DNA of 64,000 bases, taken from positions 62,001 to 126,000 of the forward strand of contig CAADGV010000021.1 in NCBI GenBank assembly GCA_900696645.1, given 5' to 3'. The notes under the pieces were generated by a model. That model was not told the DNA's origin. It did no database searches and saw only the letters and a program-made list of their open reading frames with translations. This stretch comes from an uncultured Chlorobiota bacterium (GTDB lineage: Bacteria; Bacteroidota; Ignavibacteria; UBA10030; UBA6906). The position numbers and the translations under genes are program-made. This document shows, in pieces, positions 16,348 through 25,326 of the stretch; position 1 is the stretch's first letter, and each line of letters opens with the position of its first letter.

Positions 16348-17574
16348 TCACGTCAACCAGGTCAGCGTTGATTTCACCCGGTCGAGGATCCGGTTTGCAA
16401 CATCAAATTTTGACATTAGAGGCAGATGCTCGGCTTGTCCGGCAGGCGTGAGGAACGTGACAACATTTGTGTCGGAATTAAAACCGGCCCCCGGTTCATT
16501 CGGGTTGTTGAGGACAATCAAGTCGAGATTCTTCCGGCGCAGTTTCTCTTTTGCATTTTTGATACCGTCATCCGTCTCAAGCGCAAAACCCACGAGAACC
16601 CTGTTTTGCTTTTTCTCTCCGAGTGACTTGAGGATGTCGGGATTCTTTTTGAGTGTAAGAGTCAACTCGTCACCCGGCATTGTCTCCCGCTTAATCTTCT
16701 TGTTGACCGGATTCGCAACAGTATAATCTGCAACCGCCGCAGACATGATCACCGCATCGACATTCTCAAACTCGAGATGAACGGCGGTATTCATTTCCTC
16801 CGCCGTGCTTACGTCAATGCGCCTGACTGAGCGGGGCGTTCGCAAATACACGGGGCCCGAAACCAGAGTAACTTCTGCGCCGCGTAACGCCGCGGCATTC
16901 GCAATCGCAAAACCCATCTTGCCCGATGATCGGTTGCCGATGTACCGGACCGGATCAATCGGTTCTTGTGTCGGGCCTGCGGTGACGAGGATGCTCTTCC
17001 CCGACAAATCCCGATGAATTTTCTCAAGTATTCCATCAACGAACGCAACAAGTCTGTCAATCTCCGGCAATCGGCCGGGCCCGACCAACCCGCTTGCAAG
17101 TTCGCCTTCTTCCGGATCAATCACAAAACACCCCGACTCTTTCAGGATGTCGATATTTTGTTGAGTGGTTTTGTTCAAGAACATATCGACGTCCATTGCC
17201 GGAGCAAGCGCCAGCGGACAGCGAAGCGCAAGGGCGAGAGAGGTGAGCATATCGTCGGCAAACCCGTGGGCAATTCTTGCGAGTGTGTGCGCGGTTGCAG
17301 GAGCCACCAGCATGATATCTGCCCACATTCCGAGATCGATGTGTTTCGTCCAACTTGTAGAGTTCGGGTCGTCGGGGCGGGGGAACATTTCGCTTACAAC
17401 TTCCCGCTTGGAAACTGTTGCCAGAGCCAATGGTGTGACAAACTGCGCGGCCGAACGTGTCATCACCACCTGTACCTCTGCACCCGCTTTCACAAACTCC
17501 CGCACCAGCAATGGCGATTTGTAGGCTGCGATTCCGCCTGTAACGCCGAGAAGTATGCGCTTGCCGTTCAACAT
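16348..17574 (-). CDS. coaBC: Bifunctional phosphopantothenoylcysteine decarboxylase / phosphopantothenate-cysteine ligase
   Basis: The 408-residue fusion performs two steps of coenzyme A synthesis. The N-terminal CoaC flavoprotein (about 1-185) has GVTGGIAAYKSP (9-20), WTKHIDLG with the catalytic histidine, and ALAPAMDVDMF. The CoaB ligase (about 190-408) has ILVTAGPTQEPIDPVRYIGN and the KIKRE region. Usual CoaC members have PAMN where this has PAMD. The gene lies 48 bp after rpoZ, an arrangement common in many bacteria. Confidence 0.95.
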   Translation of the reverse strand: MLNGKRILLGVTGGIAAYKSPLLVREFVKAGAEVQVVMTRSAAQFVTPLALATVSKREVVSEMFPRPDDPNSTSWTKHIDLGMWADIMLVAPATAHTLARIAHGFADDMLTSLALALRCPLALAPAMDVDMFLNKTTQQNIDILKESGCFVIDPEEGELASGLVGPGRLPEIDRLVAFVDGILEKIHRDLSGKSILVTAGPTQEPIDPVRYIGNRSSGKMGFAIANAAALRGAEVTLVSGPVYLRTPRSVRRIDVSTAEEMNTAVHLEFENVDAVIMSAAVADYTVANPVNKKIKRETMPGDELTLTLKKNPDILKSLGEKKQNRVLVGFALETDDGIKNAKEKLRRKNLDLIVLNNPNEPGAGFNSDTNVVTFLTPAGQAEHLPLMSKFDVANRILDRVKSTLTWLT

Positions 17575-17622
17575 TCCGGATGACTCTATAGCAGTGGAAT
17601 CACGTTTCGCATCACCGGGCAG

Positions 17623-17973
17623 CTATTCATCGTCAGAAGAATCGGCAACATCCTCTTCCGTTTCCACTTTTTTGACTTCCTCAGGCTCTTTGTAGCGCCA
17701 TTGGAGTTTTTCGTGAAGCAGTTCATCCAAGGCTACATCCGTCGGTTTCGGGCGCTTCTCAAATTCAAGACTTACTTTGAGCTGGTCGGGATTGATCTCG
17801 TTCTCCTCGTTTTCGGACTCGGTTTTCGGGGCGAACATCGCGATACGCTGGCTGAATTCGATTTTCGTCTCCTCGTTGATCTGCCGGGCACGCTTCGACA
17901 TGGCAACGATCGCCTCGTGCACGTTCTTTGCCTTCGAGGTCAGCTCTTCAATGTCAACCGGTTTGATTGGCAT
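17623..17973 (-). CDS. rpoZ: DNA-directed RNA polymerase subunit omega
   Basis: The 116-residue protein has the Bacteroidota/Chlorobi form of omega: NVHEAIVAMSKRARQINEE near the N-terminus, an acidic middle part, then PTDVALDELLHEKLQWRY and an acidic tail. Omega helps RNA polymerase assembly. Its start overlaps the gmk stop by one base (TAATG), and it sits between gmk and coaBC, the usual position, which supports the call despite weak conservation of this family. Confidence 0.88.
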   Translation of the reverse strand: MPIKPVDIEELTSKAKNVHEAIVAMSKRARQINEETKIEFSQRIAMFAPKTESENEENEINPDQLKVSLEFEKRPKPTDVALDELLHEKLQWRYKEPEEVKKVETEEDVADSSDDE

Positions 17974-18554
17974 TACGATACTCCTTCTTTGGTTTGTAAA
18001 TGTTCAGTGACAATCTTCTGCACATCATTGATGGCTGACTGAAGTACATCGTTCACAACCTGATACTCATACTGGTTGCCGAGTTCAAGTTCCAACGGCG
18101 CACGTTCAAGTCGCCGCGTGATGGTTTCATCGCTTTCCGTCTTTCGGCCTGCAAGCCGTTCCTTCAGTTTTTCGAAACTCGGCGGCCTGATGAAAATCAA
18201 ACACGCCTCCGGATATTGTTTGTGAATGGAAAGCCCGCCTTTCACATCCACATCGAAGAGGAGATCCTGCCCTGCCGCCAGCAAGCGTTCGACTTCACTC
18301 TTGAGGGTTCCGTACAGCTTTCCCGGATACACTTCTTCCCATTCCACAAACTCCCCTGCGTCGATGCGCCGCTTGAATTCTTCCTCCGAAAGAAAGAAAT
18401 AGTCTTTTCCATCGGTCTCTCCGACACGTTTCTGCCGCGTAGTTGCCGAGACGGAGAAGCCGAGCGACGGGTTGAGGCGCATGATTTCCTTTGCGATAGT
18501 CGTCTTTCCCGAACCGCTCGGAGCCGATATGACGATGAGTTTTCCGCGTTGCAT
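17973..18554 (-). CDS. gmk: Guanylate kinase
   Basis: The 193-residue enzyme phosphorylates GMP to GDP. The P-loop is SAPSGSGKTT (10-19). Further family motifs are SVSATTRQKRVGETDGKDYFF (SATTR and the GMP-binding Tyr/Asp region), EFVEWEEVYPGKLYGT, and LLFDVDVKGG in the middle. Length and motif spacing are normal. It is translationally coupled to rpoZ. Confidence 0.96.
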   Translation of the reverse strand: MQRGKLIVISAPSGSGKTTIAKEIMRLNPSLGFSVSATTRQKRVGETDGKDYFFLSEEEFKRRIDAGEFVEWEEVYPGKLYGTLKSEVERLLAAGQDLLFDVDVKGGLSIHKQYPEACLIFIRPPSFEKLKERLAGRKTESDETITRRLERAPLELELGNQYEYQVVNDVLQSAINDVQKIVTEHLQTKEGVS

Positions 18555-18622
18555 GCAGTTTTTTTACCAAGCTTTCTCTAGAACCTTTCGACACTCCCTG
18601 CCCGAAACTCTGGGAAGTGTAC

Positions 18623-18829
18623 TCATACGGCAACCAACAGCGTCTCAAAATTCTCCTCCGGTACAGGAAGGTTGTCTTCTTCCAGTGCCCTTACGTATCC
18701 GCGAATTGCCTCTTTGATATTCTCGACAGCTTCTTCTTTGCTCTTGCCCTGACTAATGCAGCCGCGGAGACTCGGACACTCTGCGACCCAATAGCCATCT
18801 TCACCTCGATAGATAACGACCTGTCTCAT
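18623..18829 (-). CDS. HicB-family antitoxin-like protein, no HicA partner
   Basis: The 68-residue product has the HicB N-terminal fold: VVIYRGEDGYWVAECPSLRG and GKSKEEAVENIKEAIRGY, a degenerate RNase H-like domain. It lacks a C-terminal DNA-binding domain. A strong AAGGAGGT ribosome binding site precedes it. No HicA toxin (a 60-80-residue dsRBD protein) is next to it on either strand, so this is an orphan. It sits 13 bp after yicC and 68 bp before gmk in an operon of housekeeping genes. Orphan HicB domains of this kind are common and their roles are unknown. Confidence 0.85.
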   Translation of the reverse strand: MRQVVIYRGEDGYWVAECPSLRGCISQGKSKEEAVENIKEAIRGYVRALEEDNLPVPEENFETLLVAV

Positions 18830-18842
18830 ATCTCAACCTCCT

Positions 18843-19721
18843 TCATTCGATATTCTGCAGCTGCTCGCGGATACGTTCGATTTCTTCCTTTATATTCACG
18901 ACGAGATGCGCAATTTCTGCCGCACTCGATTTCGAGCCGATGGTATTTGCTTCGCGGTTCATTTCCTGGATCAGGAAATTCAACTTGCGCCCCGCCGCTT
19001 CATCATTTGCGAGCGCTTCGAGGAAGAACTTGTTGTGACTCCGAAAGCGAACACATTCTTCCGTGACATCCAGCCGGTCTGCCATCATGGCAAGTTCCAT
19101 CTCCAATCGTCCTTCGTCAATCGTCTCCTTCTCGAGAAGCTGCTGGATGCGCTCACGCAGTCGGATGCGTTCGTTCGGTATCTGCTGAACAGATATCTTC
19201 TCAATCTGCGTCAGCTTCTCTTCCAGAATGCCGATGCGATGGCGGAAGTCGTTGTCCAACTCGGCGCCTTCGTTGCGTTTCATCATCAACAGGCTGTCAA
19301 CGGCTTGTTCGAGAGCCTTCGAAACCAAAGCCCATTCCTTGTCGTCGGTATTCTCGATTTCGAGGGGCTCCATAACCTCCGAAAACTGCAGCAGATGCTC
19401 CAGCTTGACGCTTTCGCGGATCTTCACCGCTTTGCGTAAATTGTTCAGAAGCTTGTAGTATCCCTTAGCTGCCGAGACATTTACACGCACAGGAATATCA
19501 CCGTCGTTCTCGTGCTCGACTACAGCAAGCATGTTGATTTTGCCGCGAGAGATCTTCTTTCGGATAATCTCCTTGATTTCATTTTCCCTGTTGGAAAGAG
19601 ATCTCGGCAACCGGGTTGAGACTTCCAAAAACCGGCTGTTGACACTTCTCAACTCCACGGCAACGGTAATGCCCTTTGCAGCGGCTTCACCTCTGCCGTA
19701 GCCGGTCATACTGGCTATCAT
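18843..19721 (-). CDS. YicC-family endoribonuclease
   Basis: The 292-residue protein has the family's opening IASMTGYGRGE, then ELRSVNSRFLEVSTRLPR and, near the C-terminus, GRKLNFLIQEMNREANTIGSKS, where the catalytic acidic residues of YicC/YloC lie. These proteins are endoribonucleases acting in RNA turnover. I start at ATG 19721, with AGAGG just upstream; a GTG at 19727 is in frame. It is the first gene of the run leading to hicB, gmk, rpoZ, coaBC and UDG, matching the common yicC-gmk linkage. Confidence 0.92.
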   Translation of the reverse strand: MIASMTGYGRGEAAAKGITVAVELRSVNSRFLEVSTRLPRSLSNRENEIKEIIRKKISRGKINMLAVVEHENDGDIPVRVNVSAAKGYYKLLNNLRKAVKIRESVKLEHLLQFSEVMEPLEIENTDDKEWALVSKALEQAVDSLLMMKRNEGAELDNDFRHRIGILEEKLTQIEKISVQQIPNERIRLRERIQQLLEKETIDEGRLEMELAMMADRLDVTEECVRFRSHNKFFLEALANDEAAGRKLNFLIQEMNREANTIGSKSSAAEIAHLVVNIKEEIERIREQLQNIE

Positions 19722-19830
19722 GAACACCTCTTGAAATGATTCAGGACTAAAAAATTACGCAAAAATCGAACCGTCTGCAATCAAAACTTCAGTGCCATTT
19801 TCGCTCGCACCAATTCATTTTGGCAAGGCA

Positions 19831-19903
19831 AAATCCACAGGTTATCAACACGAAATCCGCAAATGGTGGGCAAATCTGCCGTTTTTGACTATATTGTTGA
19901 TAA
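19831..19903. promoter_or_regulatory. DnaA-box-like repeats between divergent yicC and the NFACT gene
   Basis: AAATCCACA (19831-19839) and TTATCAACA (19842-19850) lie beside an inverted TTATCAACA (19895-19903) in AT-rich DNA. The same TTATCAACA nonamer occurs upstream of dnaB. This could be a DnaA-binding region or promoter control element; the evidence is only similarity to the TTATNCACA consensus. Confidence 0.25.
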
Positions 19904-19907
19904 CATC

Positions 19908-21572
19908 ATGCTAACTAATTATCACACATTATCATACGTCGTGTCAACATTGGGGCAACATGTATGCGGGAACGCCATTGTTGAGGCCTTCTCGCAAGAA
20001 AGGGACCAACTCGTACTCCGACTGAGCCACACCGAACCGGTGCTGATCCTCTCTTGTGACAGAATTCTCAACACTCTCTACCGCCGTCCGCAGTGTGCGC
20101 GAGCCCAGTCGAACTCAGCGGATGTGCTGACTGCATGTGTTGGCCGGACGATAAGCAGCGTTCAGATGCATCCGGTTGACCGTGTGGTCATGTTCATTCT
20201 CAAGTCCGGCGGTCGAATCGACGCTAGGTTCTTTGGGGCGAAAGCGAATGTGGTTTTGGTAGATGAAAACGAAAGTATTGTTGATGCCTTTAGGGACGCG
20301 AAAGAGTTGAAGGGTAAAAAAGTCGAATACAAAAGCGGAGAACTTCTGTACGACATGGATGCGTTCCTTGCCCGACTCCGGACCCCGCAGTTGGCAACAG
20401 TTGCAACATTGATGAAGGAAGAATTTCCGACTCTCGGATCCACGGCGATTAGAGAAGTGCTGCATCGGGCGAGCGTGCCGCACAATGTCGGGGCGATGAG
20501 TATCAGGCAGATGAACATACAAGCTATTCAAGCGGCACTCGGCGCCGTGCTGAACGATCTCTCCCGTCCCAAAGCAAGAGTGTATTTGTATGATGAGGGA
20601 ACAAAGGCGGGGACCCCGGCAGCATTTTCCATCATACCTCTTTCGCATCTCAATGGTATGAAGGAAGAGTCGTTTGACGATGTTCATGAAGCGGTTCGGT
20701 TCTATATTTCACGGCTCCGCTCACGTGAATCCGTTGATGAACAAAAGCGAAGCATCATGGGAAAACTGAACCAGAAGCTCGCAAAAGCGCGCCGCACAAT
20801 TGAAGCCGTCGAAGCCGACCTGAAAGCAAACGCACGAGCAGACGAGTATCAACGTGCAGGCGAATTGCTGATGCTGCATCTACCGGACATCAATAAGGGT
20901 GATCACAGCTTTTTGGCCAAGGGAGAAAATGAAGAAATCGACATTCCCCTTTCAACGAATATAAGTCCGGCTCAGAATGCACAACGATATTTTGAGAAGG
21001 CAAAGCGTTCACGCATTGCCCGACAAGCTGCATCGGAACGATTGACGGAACTTCGGACTTCGATAGCTCCCTGCGAAACGCTGCTTGCGGCAATCGAGCC
21101 CGTGCAAACGAAGGAGGATTTGAAACAGTTCATGTCCGACTACAAGAACGAGCTTGAAAAATTCGGCATTGGTGAAAAGAGTGAAGAACGTGAGCAACTT
21201 CCCTTCAGAATCTTTACCGTCGATGGCGGCTTTGAAGTCTGGGCCGGAAAAAGCAGCAAGAACAACGACCAGCTTACGCTCAAGTATGCGAAGCCCAATG
21301 ATCTCTGGTTCCATGCCCGCGGCGCGGCCGGTTCGCATGTTGTGTTGAAGGTACAGTCGGGAAAGGGCGAGCCGGGTAAAAAAGCAAAAGAACAAGCGGC
21401 AAGCATAGCGGCATACTACAGCAAGATGAAGAACGCGAAGATGGTTCCTGTAGCGATGGCCGAAAAGAAATACGTGCGCAAACCCAAAGGTGCTGCGCCT
21501 GGCTCGGTAACAGTCGAACGGGAGAAAGTGATCTTTGCCGAGCCGGCACTGCCGCCGGAGCAACATCGATAA
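19908..21572 (+). CDS. rqcH: NFACT / RqcH family protein
   Basis: The 554-residue protein matches the RqcH family of ribosome-associated quality control, which adds C-terminal alanine tails to peptides stuck on 50S subunits. I start at ATG 19908, giving MLTNYHTL, the typical opening. The NFACT-N domain contains the key D91-R92 pair (HPVDRVVMF). A long coiled-coil runs about 270-420, and the NFACT-R domain follows (NDLWFHARGAAGSHVVLK), about 450-554. It precedes panE by 20 bp and is divergent from yicC. Confidence 0.9.
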   Translation: MLTNYHTLSYVVSTLGQHVCGNAIVEAFSQERDQLVLRLSHTEPVLILSCDRILNTLYRRPQCARAQSNSADVLTACVGRTISSVQMHPVDRVVMFILKSGGRIDARFFGAKANVVLVDENESIVDAFRDAKELKGKKVEYKSGELLYDMDAFLARLRTPQLATVATLMKEEFPTLGSTAIREVLHRASVPHNVGAMSIRQMNIQAIQAALGAVLNDLSRPKARVYLYDEGTKAGTPAAFSIIPLSHLNGMKEESFDDVHEAVRFYISRLRSRESVDEQKRSIMGKLNQKLAKARRTIEAVEADLKANARADEYQRAGELLMLHLPDINKGDHSFLAKGENEEIDIPLSTNISPAQNAQRYFEKAKRSRIARQAASERLTELRTSIAPCETLLAAIEPVQTKEDLKQFMSDYKNELEKFGIGEKSEEREQLPFRIFTVDGGFEVWAGKSSKNNDQLTLKYAKPNDLWFHARGAAGSHVVLKVQSGKGEPGKKAKEQAASIAAYYSKMKNAKMVPVAMAEKKYVRKPKGAAPGSVTVEREKVIFAEPALPPEQHR

Positions 21573-21592
21573 CAATTCATAGCTATCACAAT

Positions 21593-22540
21593 ATGAGATT
21601 TGCAGTCATTGGTGCCGGCGGAGTTGGCGGGTATTTTGGCGGCAAGCTTGCGAAAAGCGGCGAAGATGTATTGTTCATGGCCCGCGGAAAACATCTCGAA
21701 GCAATGCGTGCCAACGGACTTCATATCAGATCGTTCGAAGGAGATTGGATTGTTCCACCGGGAAGAATGACGGATAATCCGGACGATGCCGGCATTGTTG
21801 ATGTTGTGCTCTTCTGCGTGAAGTCGTATGACACTGAGTCGGCAGCGGCACACATTGCGCCGCTGGTTTCCGAATCAACAATCATTGTCAGTCTGCAAAA
21901 CGGGGTTGACAACGAAGAGAAGATTCGACGGATTGTTCAGCGCGGGGTTGTGTTCGGGGGTGTTTCGTACATCTATGCCACAATCACATCGCCGGGTGTT
22001 GTTACGCATACCGTCGGTCCAACGAAGATCGTCTTCGGCGAGTTGGAGAGGAACAGCGAATCAACAACACGCAAAGCAACCCTGATGCTCGACACAATGA
22101 AGCGGGCGGGAATCAACGCAACGCTGTCGGACGACATTCGTTCTGAACTCTGGAAGAAGTACATCTTCATAGCGGCCGTCGGCGGAATGACCGCCCTGAC
22201 CAGACTGACGCTCGGTGAGATTCTGGCTGTTGATGCGTCAAAAGAAATGCTGGCCGATGCTATGCGCGAAACCGATACCATTGCACAGGCAAAGGGAATC
22301 AATCTCCCGCCGGGGTATGTCGGCAAGATTTTTGAAATCCTCAAGCAGTATGACAACAGCTCACGCTCCTCGCTCTATCATGATCTCGTGAACAACAGGC
22401 GTTTGGAAATTGAAGCCTTTTCCGGGACAATCGTCCGATACGGGAGAGAATTGGGCATCGAGACGCCTGTTCACCGCGCAATCTATGCCGCGCTGTTGCC
22501 GCACCACCTTAAACTTGTCAACTCCTCTCTACCACAATAA
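21593..22540 (+). CDS. panE: 2-dehydropantoate 2-reductase
   Basis: The 315-residue protein reduces ketopantoate to pantoate with NADPH, in the pathway that coaBC later uses. GAGGVGGYFGGKLA (7-20) binds the nucleotide, SLQNGVDNEE (about 100-109) matches the conserved asparagine region, and SELWKKYIFIAAVGGMTALTR (about 183-203) carries the catalytic lysine of the ELWKK pattern. The C-terminal domain has SLYHDLVNNRRLEIE with the conserved S/D/E residues. Confidence 0.92.
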   Translation: MRFAVIGAGGVGGYFGGKLAKSGEDVLFMARGKHLEAMRANGLHIRSFEGDWIVPPGRMTDNPDDAGIVDVVLFCVKSYDTESAAAHIAPLVSESTIIVSLQNGVDNEEKIRRIVQRGVVFGGVSYIYATITSPGVVTHTVGPTKIVFGELERNSESTTRKATLMLDTMKRAGINATLSDDIRSELWKKYIFIAAVGGMTALTRLTLGEILAVDASKEMLADAMRETDTIAQAKGINLPPGYVGKIFEILKQYDNSSRSSLYHDLVNNRRLEIEAFSGTIVRYGRELGIETPVHRAIYAALLPHHLKLVNSSLPQ

Positions 22541-22564
22541 AAAGCTTGTTTCGAAAGGCATCAA

Positions 22565-23782
22565 ATGAAGAAGAAAGCATCACCGCTCGGCAGGTCACTT
22601 GCCACAAGGGCTATTCATGGATCAAAGCTGCATGCATTCAAAGGGCCTGTGTCCACTCCCATCTATCAAACTTCAACGTACCGATTTGACAGCTCGGATG
22701 ATGCGGTTCGCTACGCTCAAGGCGACTCAAACGTAATGGTGTACACACGCTACCACAATCCGACGACTGCGGAGGCGGAGGAACGTCTCGCATTGATGAT
22801 GAATGCGGAGAAAGCATTGTTGTTTGGCTCCGGAATGGCTGCGATTACATCGGCTGTGCTTTCGGTTGTGAAGACGGGCGACGAGATTATCAGCACTCCG
22901 GCGTTGTATGGAGGAACGTACCGGTTCTTCAGGGATATTCTCCCAAGACACGGCGTGGAGGTCAGGTACATGAACCCCGAACGGCCGGAGTCGATCATCG
23001 ATCTTGTATCACCGGGAACACGGCTCATCTATTTTGAAACACCGACAAACCCGACATTGAACGTTGTCGATATCAAAGCGCTTGTGGCGGCAACACAACG
23101 AGCCGAGCGAAAGGTTGTCCGCAAGATCGTCACGATGGTTGATAACACCTTTGCTTCTTGTCTCAATCAGAATCCATTTGCATTTGGTGTAGATGTGATT
23201 GTTGAAAGCGGCACGAAATACCTCGGCGGCCATAGCGATCTGCTTGCAGGAGTTGTTGCAGGCTCGAAAGAATTTATCAAAGGCGTTCACACACAACTGA
23301 AATACTACGGCGGCAGCGCGGATCCCTTTATGTCGTATCTGTTGTATCGAAGCCTGAAGACGTTCGAGTTACGAGTCGAGAGGCAGAATGAGAACGCGAT
23401 GGCGCTTGCGAAATTTCTGGAGAAACATCCGAACGTCAACCGTGTGTTATATCCCGGCCTTTCCTCACATCCGCAACACAGGATTGCGAAGCGACAGATG
23501 GTTGATGCGGGAGGAAATGGCTACGGTGGAATGGTTACGATAGAAGTGAAAGGCGGAGTCAAGAAAGCAGTTCGCGTGTGCGATTCGTTGCGTGTTGCGG
23601 TAAATGCCATGTCGTTGGGAGGAGTAGAAACACTCGTCAGCATACCGGTGTATTCATCCCACATCAATATGACGGACGACGAATTGCGCAATCATGGAGT
23701 AACTCCGGGTATGATTCGCATTTCTGTTGGCGTTGAAGGGATTGACGATTTGAAATCGGATTTTGCCCAAGCGTTACGGTAA
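22565..23782 (+). CDS. Trans-sulfuration family PLP enzyme (cystathionine gamma-synthase / methionine gamma-lyase type)
   Basis: The 405-residue protein belongs to the Cys/Met-metabolism PLP family. The internal-aldimine lysine is K218 in SGTKYLGGHSD; MVYTRYHNPT (58-67) contributes the Tyr/Arg that bind PLP phosphate from the neighbouring subunit, and LLFGSGMAAI stacks on the cofactor. Members can be cystathionine gamma-synthase, gamma-lyase, O-acetylhomoserine sulfhydrylase or methionine gamma-lyase, and sequence alone does not decide. It ends 70 bp before the convergent DUF6600-type gene. Confidence 0.88.
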   Translation: MKKKASPLGRSLATRAIHGSKLHAFKGPVSTPIYQTSTYRFDSSDDAVRYAQGDSNVMVYTRYHNPTTAEAEERLALMMNAEKALLFGSGMAAITSAVLSVVKTGDEIISTPALYGGTYRFFRDILPRHGVEVRYMNPERPESIIDLVSPGTRLIYFETPTNPTLNVVDIKALVAATQRAERKVVRKIVTMVDNTFASCLNQNPFAFGVDVIVESGTKYLGGHSDLLAGVVAGSKEFIKGVHTQLKYYGGSADPFMSYLLYRSLKTFELRVERQNENAMALAKFLEKHPNVNRVLYPGLSSHPQHRIAKRQMVDAGGNGYGGMVTIEVKGGVKKAVRVCDSLRVAVNAMSLGGVETLVSIPVYSSHINMTDDELRNHGVTPGMIRISVGVEGIDDLKSDFAQALR

Positions 23783-23801
23783 GGGACGCGTGAAAAAGAA
23801 A

Positions 23802-23827
23802 ACGGCCGCCGATGTACCGGCGACCGT
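23802..23827 (-). terminator. Hairpin terminator of the DUF6600-type gene
   Basis: ACGGCCGCCG pairs with CGGCGACCGT except for one C/A mismatch. On the minus strand it is followed by TTTTCTTTTTCAC, so it fits best as the terminator of the leftward gene. It may also stop the PLP-enzyme transcript. Confidence 0.6.
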
Positions 23828-23853
23828 TGTGTGATTCCGCTAAAGAATCCATA

Positions 23854-25173
23854 CTACCTGCTCCTTCTTCCGCTTTCGCTTCGCCCGCCCCCGTCTGACC
23901 GGCGGGGTGAATCGCTTCGCGGCGTTTCGACACGCCGTTCGGGCGCAGCCGACCGGACTTCGCCTCCCCGTGAACGCTCGACTGAGCTTTCTCGCCGGGG
24001 CTCGTTGCGTGGCTGTTGTTCCCGCTCGGGGCGCTCAGGACGAACCTCCGGCTGGCGTTCCCGGCCTTCCCCGCTTCTTCCGGACGGTCGATCATACGTT
24101 CGTCCGTCATCGCGTTTTGGTGAATCCTGCTCGCTCCGTTCCCTGCTTCTTCCTTCCCGGCTGCGTGTTGCGTCATCAACGGGGCCCTTCAGCATGCCGT
24201 CATCCCTGCTGCGGTCTACATCCGGTCGCCGTTCAAGACTTCTTCCCGTTTCGTTGCGCGTTCTGAATTCTTCAATCCGCTTCAGATCCCTTCCTTCATC
24301 GCGGGCAACTTCACGGGAACGTGTATCAATCTTGCGCGTATCAATATCCAGGGGTCGGCCCGCCTCTTCGCGAACGCGTTCCGGCCGTTCGATCGCATTG
24401 TCAGCGCTCCGCTCTTGTATGCGCGGACGATAGACTTCAATTTGTCCGCGGTTTCCATCTTGTGAAAAGCGTTCTACCGGACGATCATCAACATCGCGTA
24501 TTCCAACAGGTTCGATGCGTACATTACCTCTGCGCTCAACAAACTCACGCTCCGGCCCGCGGGTAACAATGCGTCCACCGCTATGTCGTACACTACCTCC
24601 TGTTCGCGTTACGCCGATATAGCGCGTATTATTTTCATGACGATAGATGTGCCGATGCACGTTTGGCGACGTCATGTAACCGCAGCCGACAAACGACCAC
24701 CAATGAACCGGCGTGTACCATCGTGTGCGATAATGAATTCCCCAACTGACACTGAACACTGCATACGGACTGAGCGGAGCCCACCCGATGTAATCGGGTC
24801 CGTAGCGCCATTCCACCCACGCCGGCGCCCAGTCGTAGCCCGGAATCCAGACCCAGCCGTAGTAGTCGTCATAATGCCAGCGGCCGTAGTGGTATACTGC
24901 CCATCCCCACGGTTCATCACTCATCCAATACCATCCATCATCCGTCCACCACCAACGACCCACCGTGTAGGGGCGCCAGCCTGACGCAATTCGCGAAGGG
25001 CGCCAACCATACACTCCGCTACTGACAGAGATCCACTCACCGTGAGGAGCAAGGCCGTCGTAGAAGACTCTGAATGTTACTCCCCCGTGTGGACGCGGAT
25101 GAGCCGATGCTGTTGCCGATGAAAGTATATTCAATCCGAGAAAACATCCCAGAATTATCAACGCTGTTTTCAT
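23854..25173 (-). CDS. DUF6600-type Trp/Tyr-rich exported protein with long Arg/Glu/Ser-rich tail
   Basis: The 439-residue product has a signal peptide (ALIILGCFLGLNILSSATASA). Residues about 35-175 form a striking aromatic domain with repeats such as GRWWWTDDGWYWMSDEPWGW and YGPDYIGWAPLSPYAVF, the pattern of DUF6600 proteins (no known function). From about residue 200 to the end the protein is low-complexity, Arg-, Glu-, Ser- and Pro-rich (EREFVERRGN, ERPEREQQPRNEP, RSDGGGRSESGRRSR), probably disordered. It is a single-gene unit. The tail may bind polyanions, but that is a guess. Confidence 0.7.
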   Translation of the reverse strand: MKTALIILGCFLGLNILSSATASAHPRPHGGVTFRVFYDGLAPHGEWISVSSGVYGWRPSRIASGWRPYTVGRWWWTDDGWYWMSDEPWGWAVYHYGRWHYDDYYGWVWIPGYDWAPAWVEWRYGPDYIGWAPLSPYAVFSVSWGIHYRTRWYTPVHWWSFVGCGYMTSPNVHRHIYRHENNTRYIGVTRTGGSVRHSGGRIVTRGPEREFVERRGNVRIEPVGIRDVDDRPVERFSQDGNRGQIEVYRPRIQERSADNAIERPERVREEAGRPLDIDTRKIDTRSREVARDEGRDLKRIEEFRTRNETGRSLERRPDVDRSRDDGMLKGPVDDATRSREGRSRERSEQDSPKRDDGRTYDRPSGRSGEGRERQPEVRPERPEREQQPRNEPRRESSVERSRGGEVRSAAPERRVETPRSDSPRRSDGGGRSESGRRSR

Positions 25174-25240
25174 GCTCGCCTCACTTAATGAAATGACTAT
25201 CGTTCCACCAGCAGAGGTTCAATGAATATGCCAAAGAGAA

Positions 25241-25274
25241 TGCCCCGAAATCGTCTTGTTTTGACTTCGGGGCA
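25241..25274 (-). terminator. Possible terminator after the carbamoyltransferase gene
   Basis: TGCCCCGAA and TTCGGGGCA form a perfect 9-bp stem with a 16-base loop, 53 bp past the gene's stop on the minus strand and followed by TTCTCTTTGG. The long loop and weak T-tract make it less than typical. Confidence 0.5.
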
Positions 25275-25326
25275 GGGTTTGAAACGTTCAGTATTGTGTC
25301 CATTGGAGCAAAATTGAGACATTGCG

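Noticed and set aside
18555-18622. HicA toxin gene next to HicB
   Set aside because: The gap is only 68 bp with no open frame of suitable length, and the other side is the yicC gene.
23831-24433. Plus-strand Ser/Arg-rich open frame
   Set aside because: It mirrors the low-complexity tail of the DUF6600-type gene on the minus strand and has no start signal.
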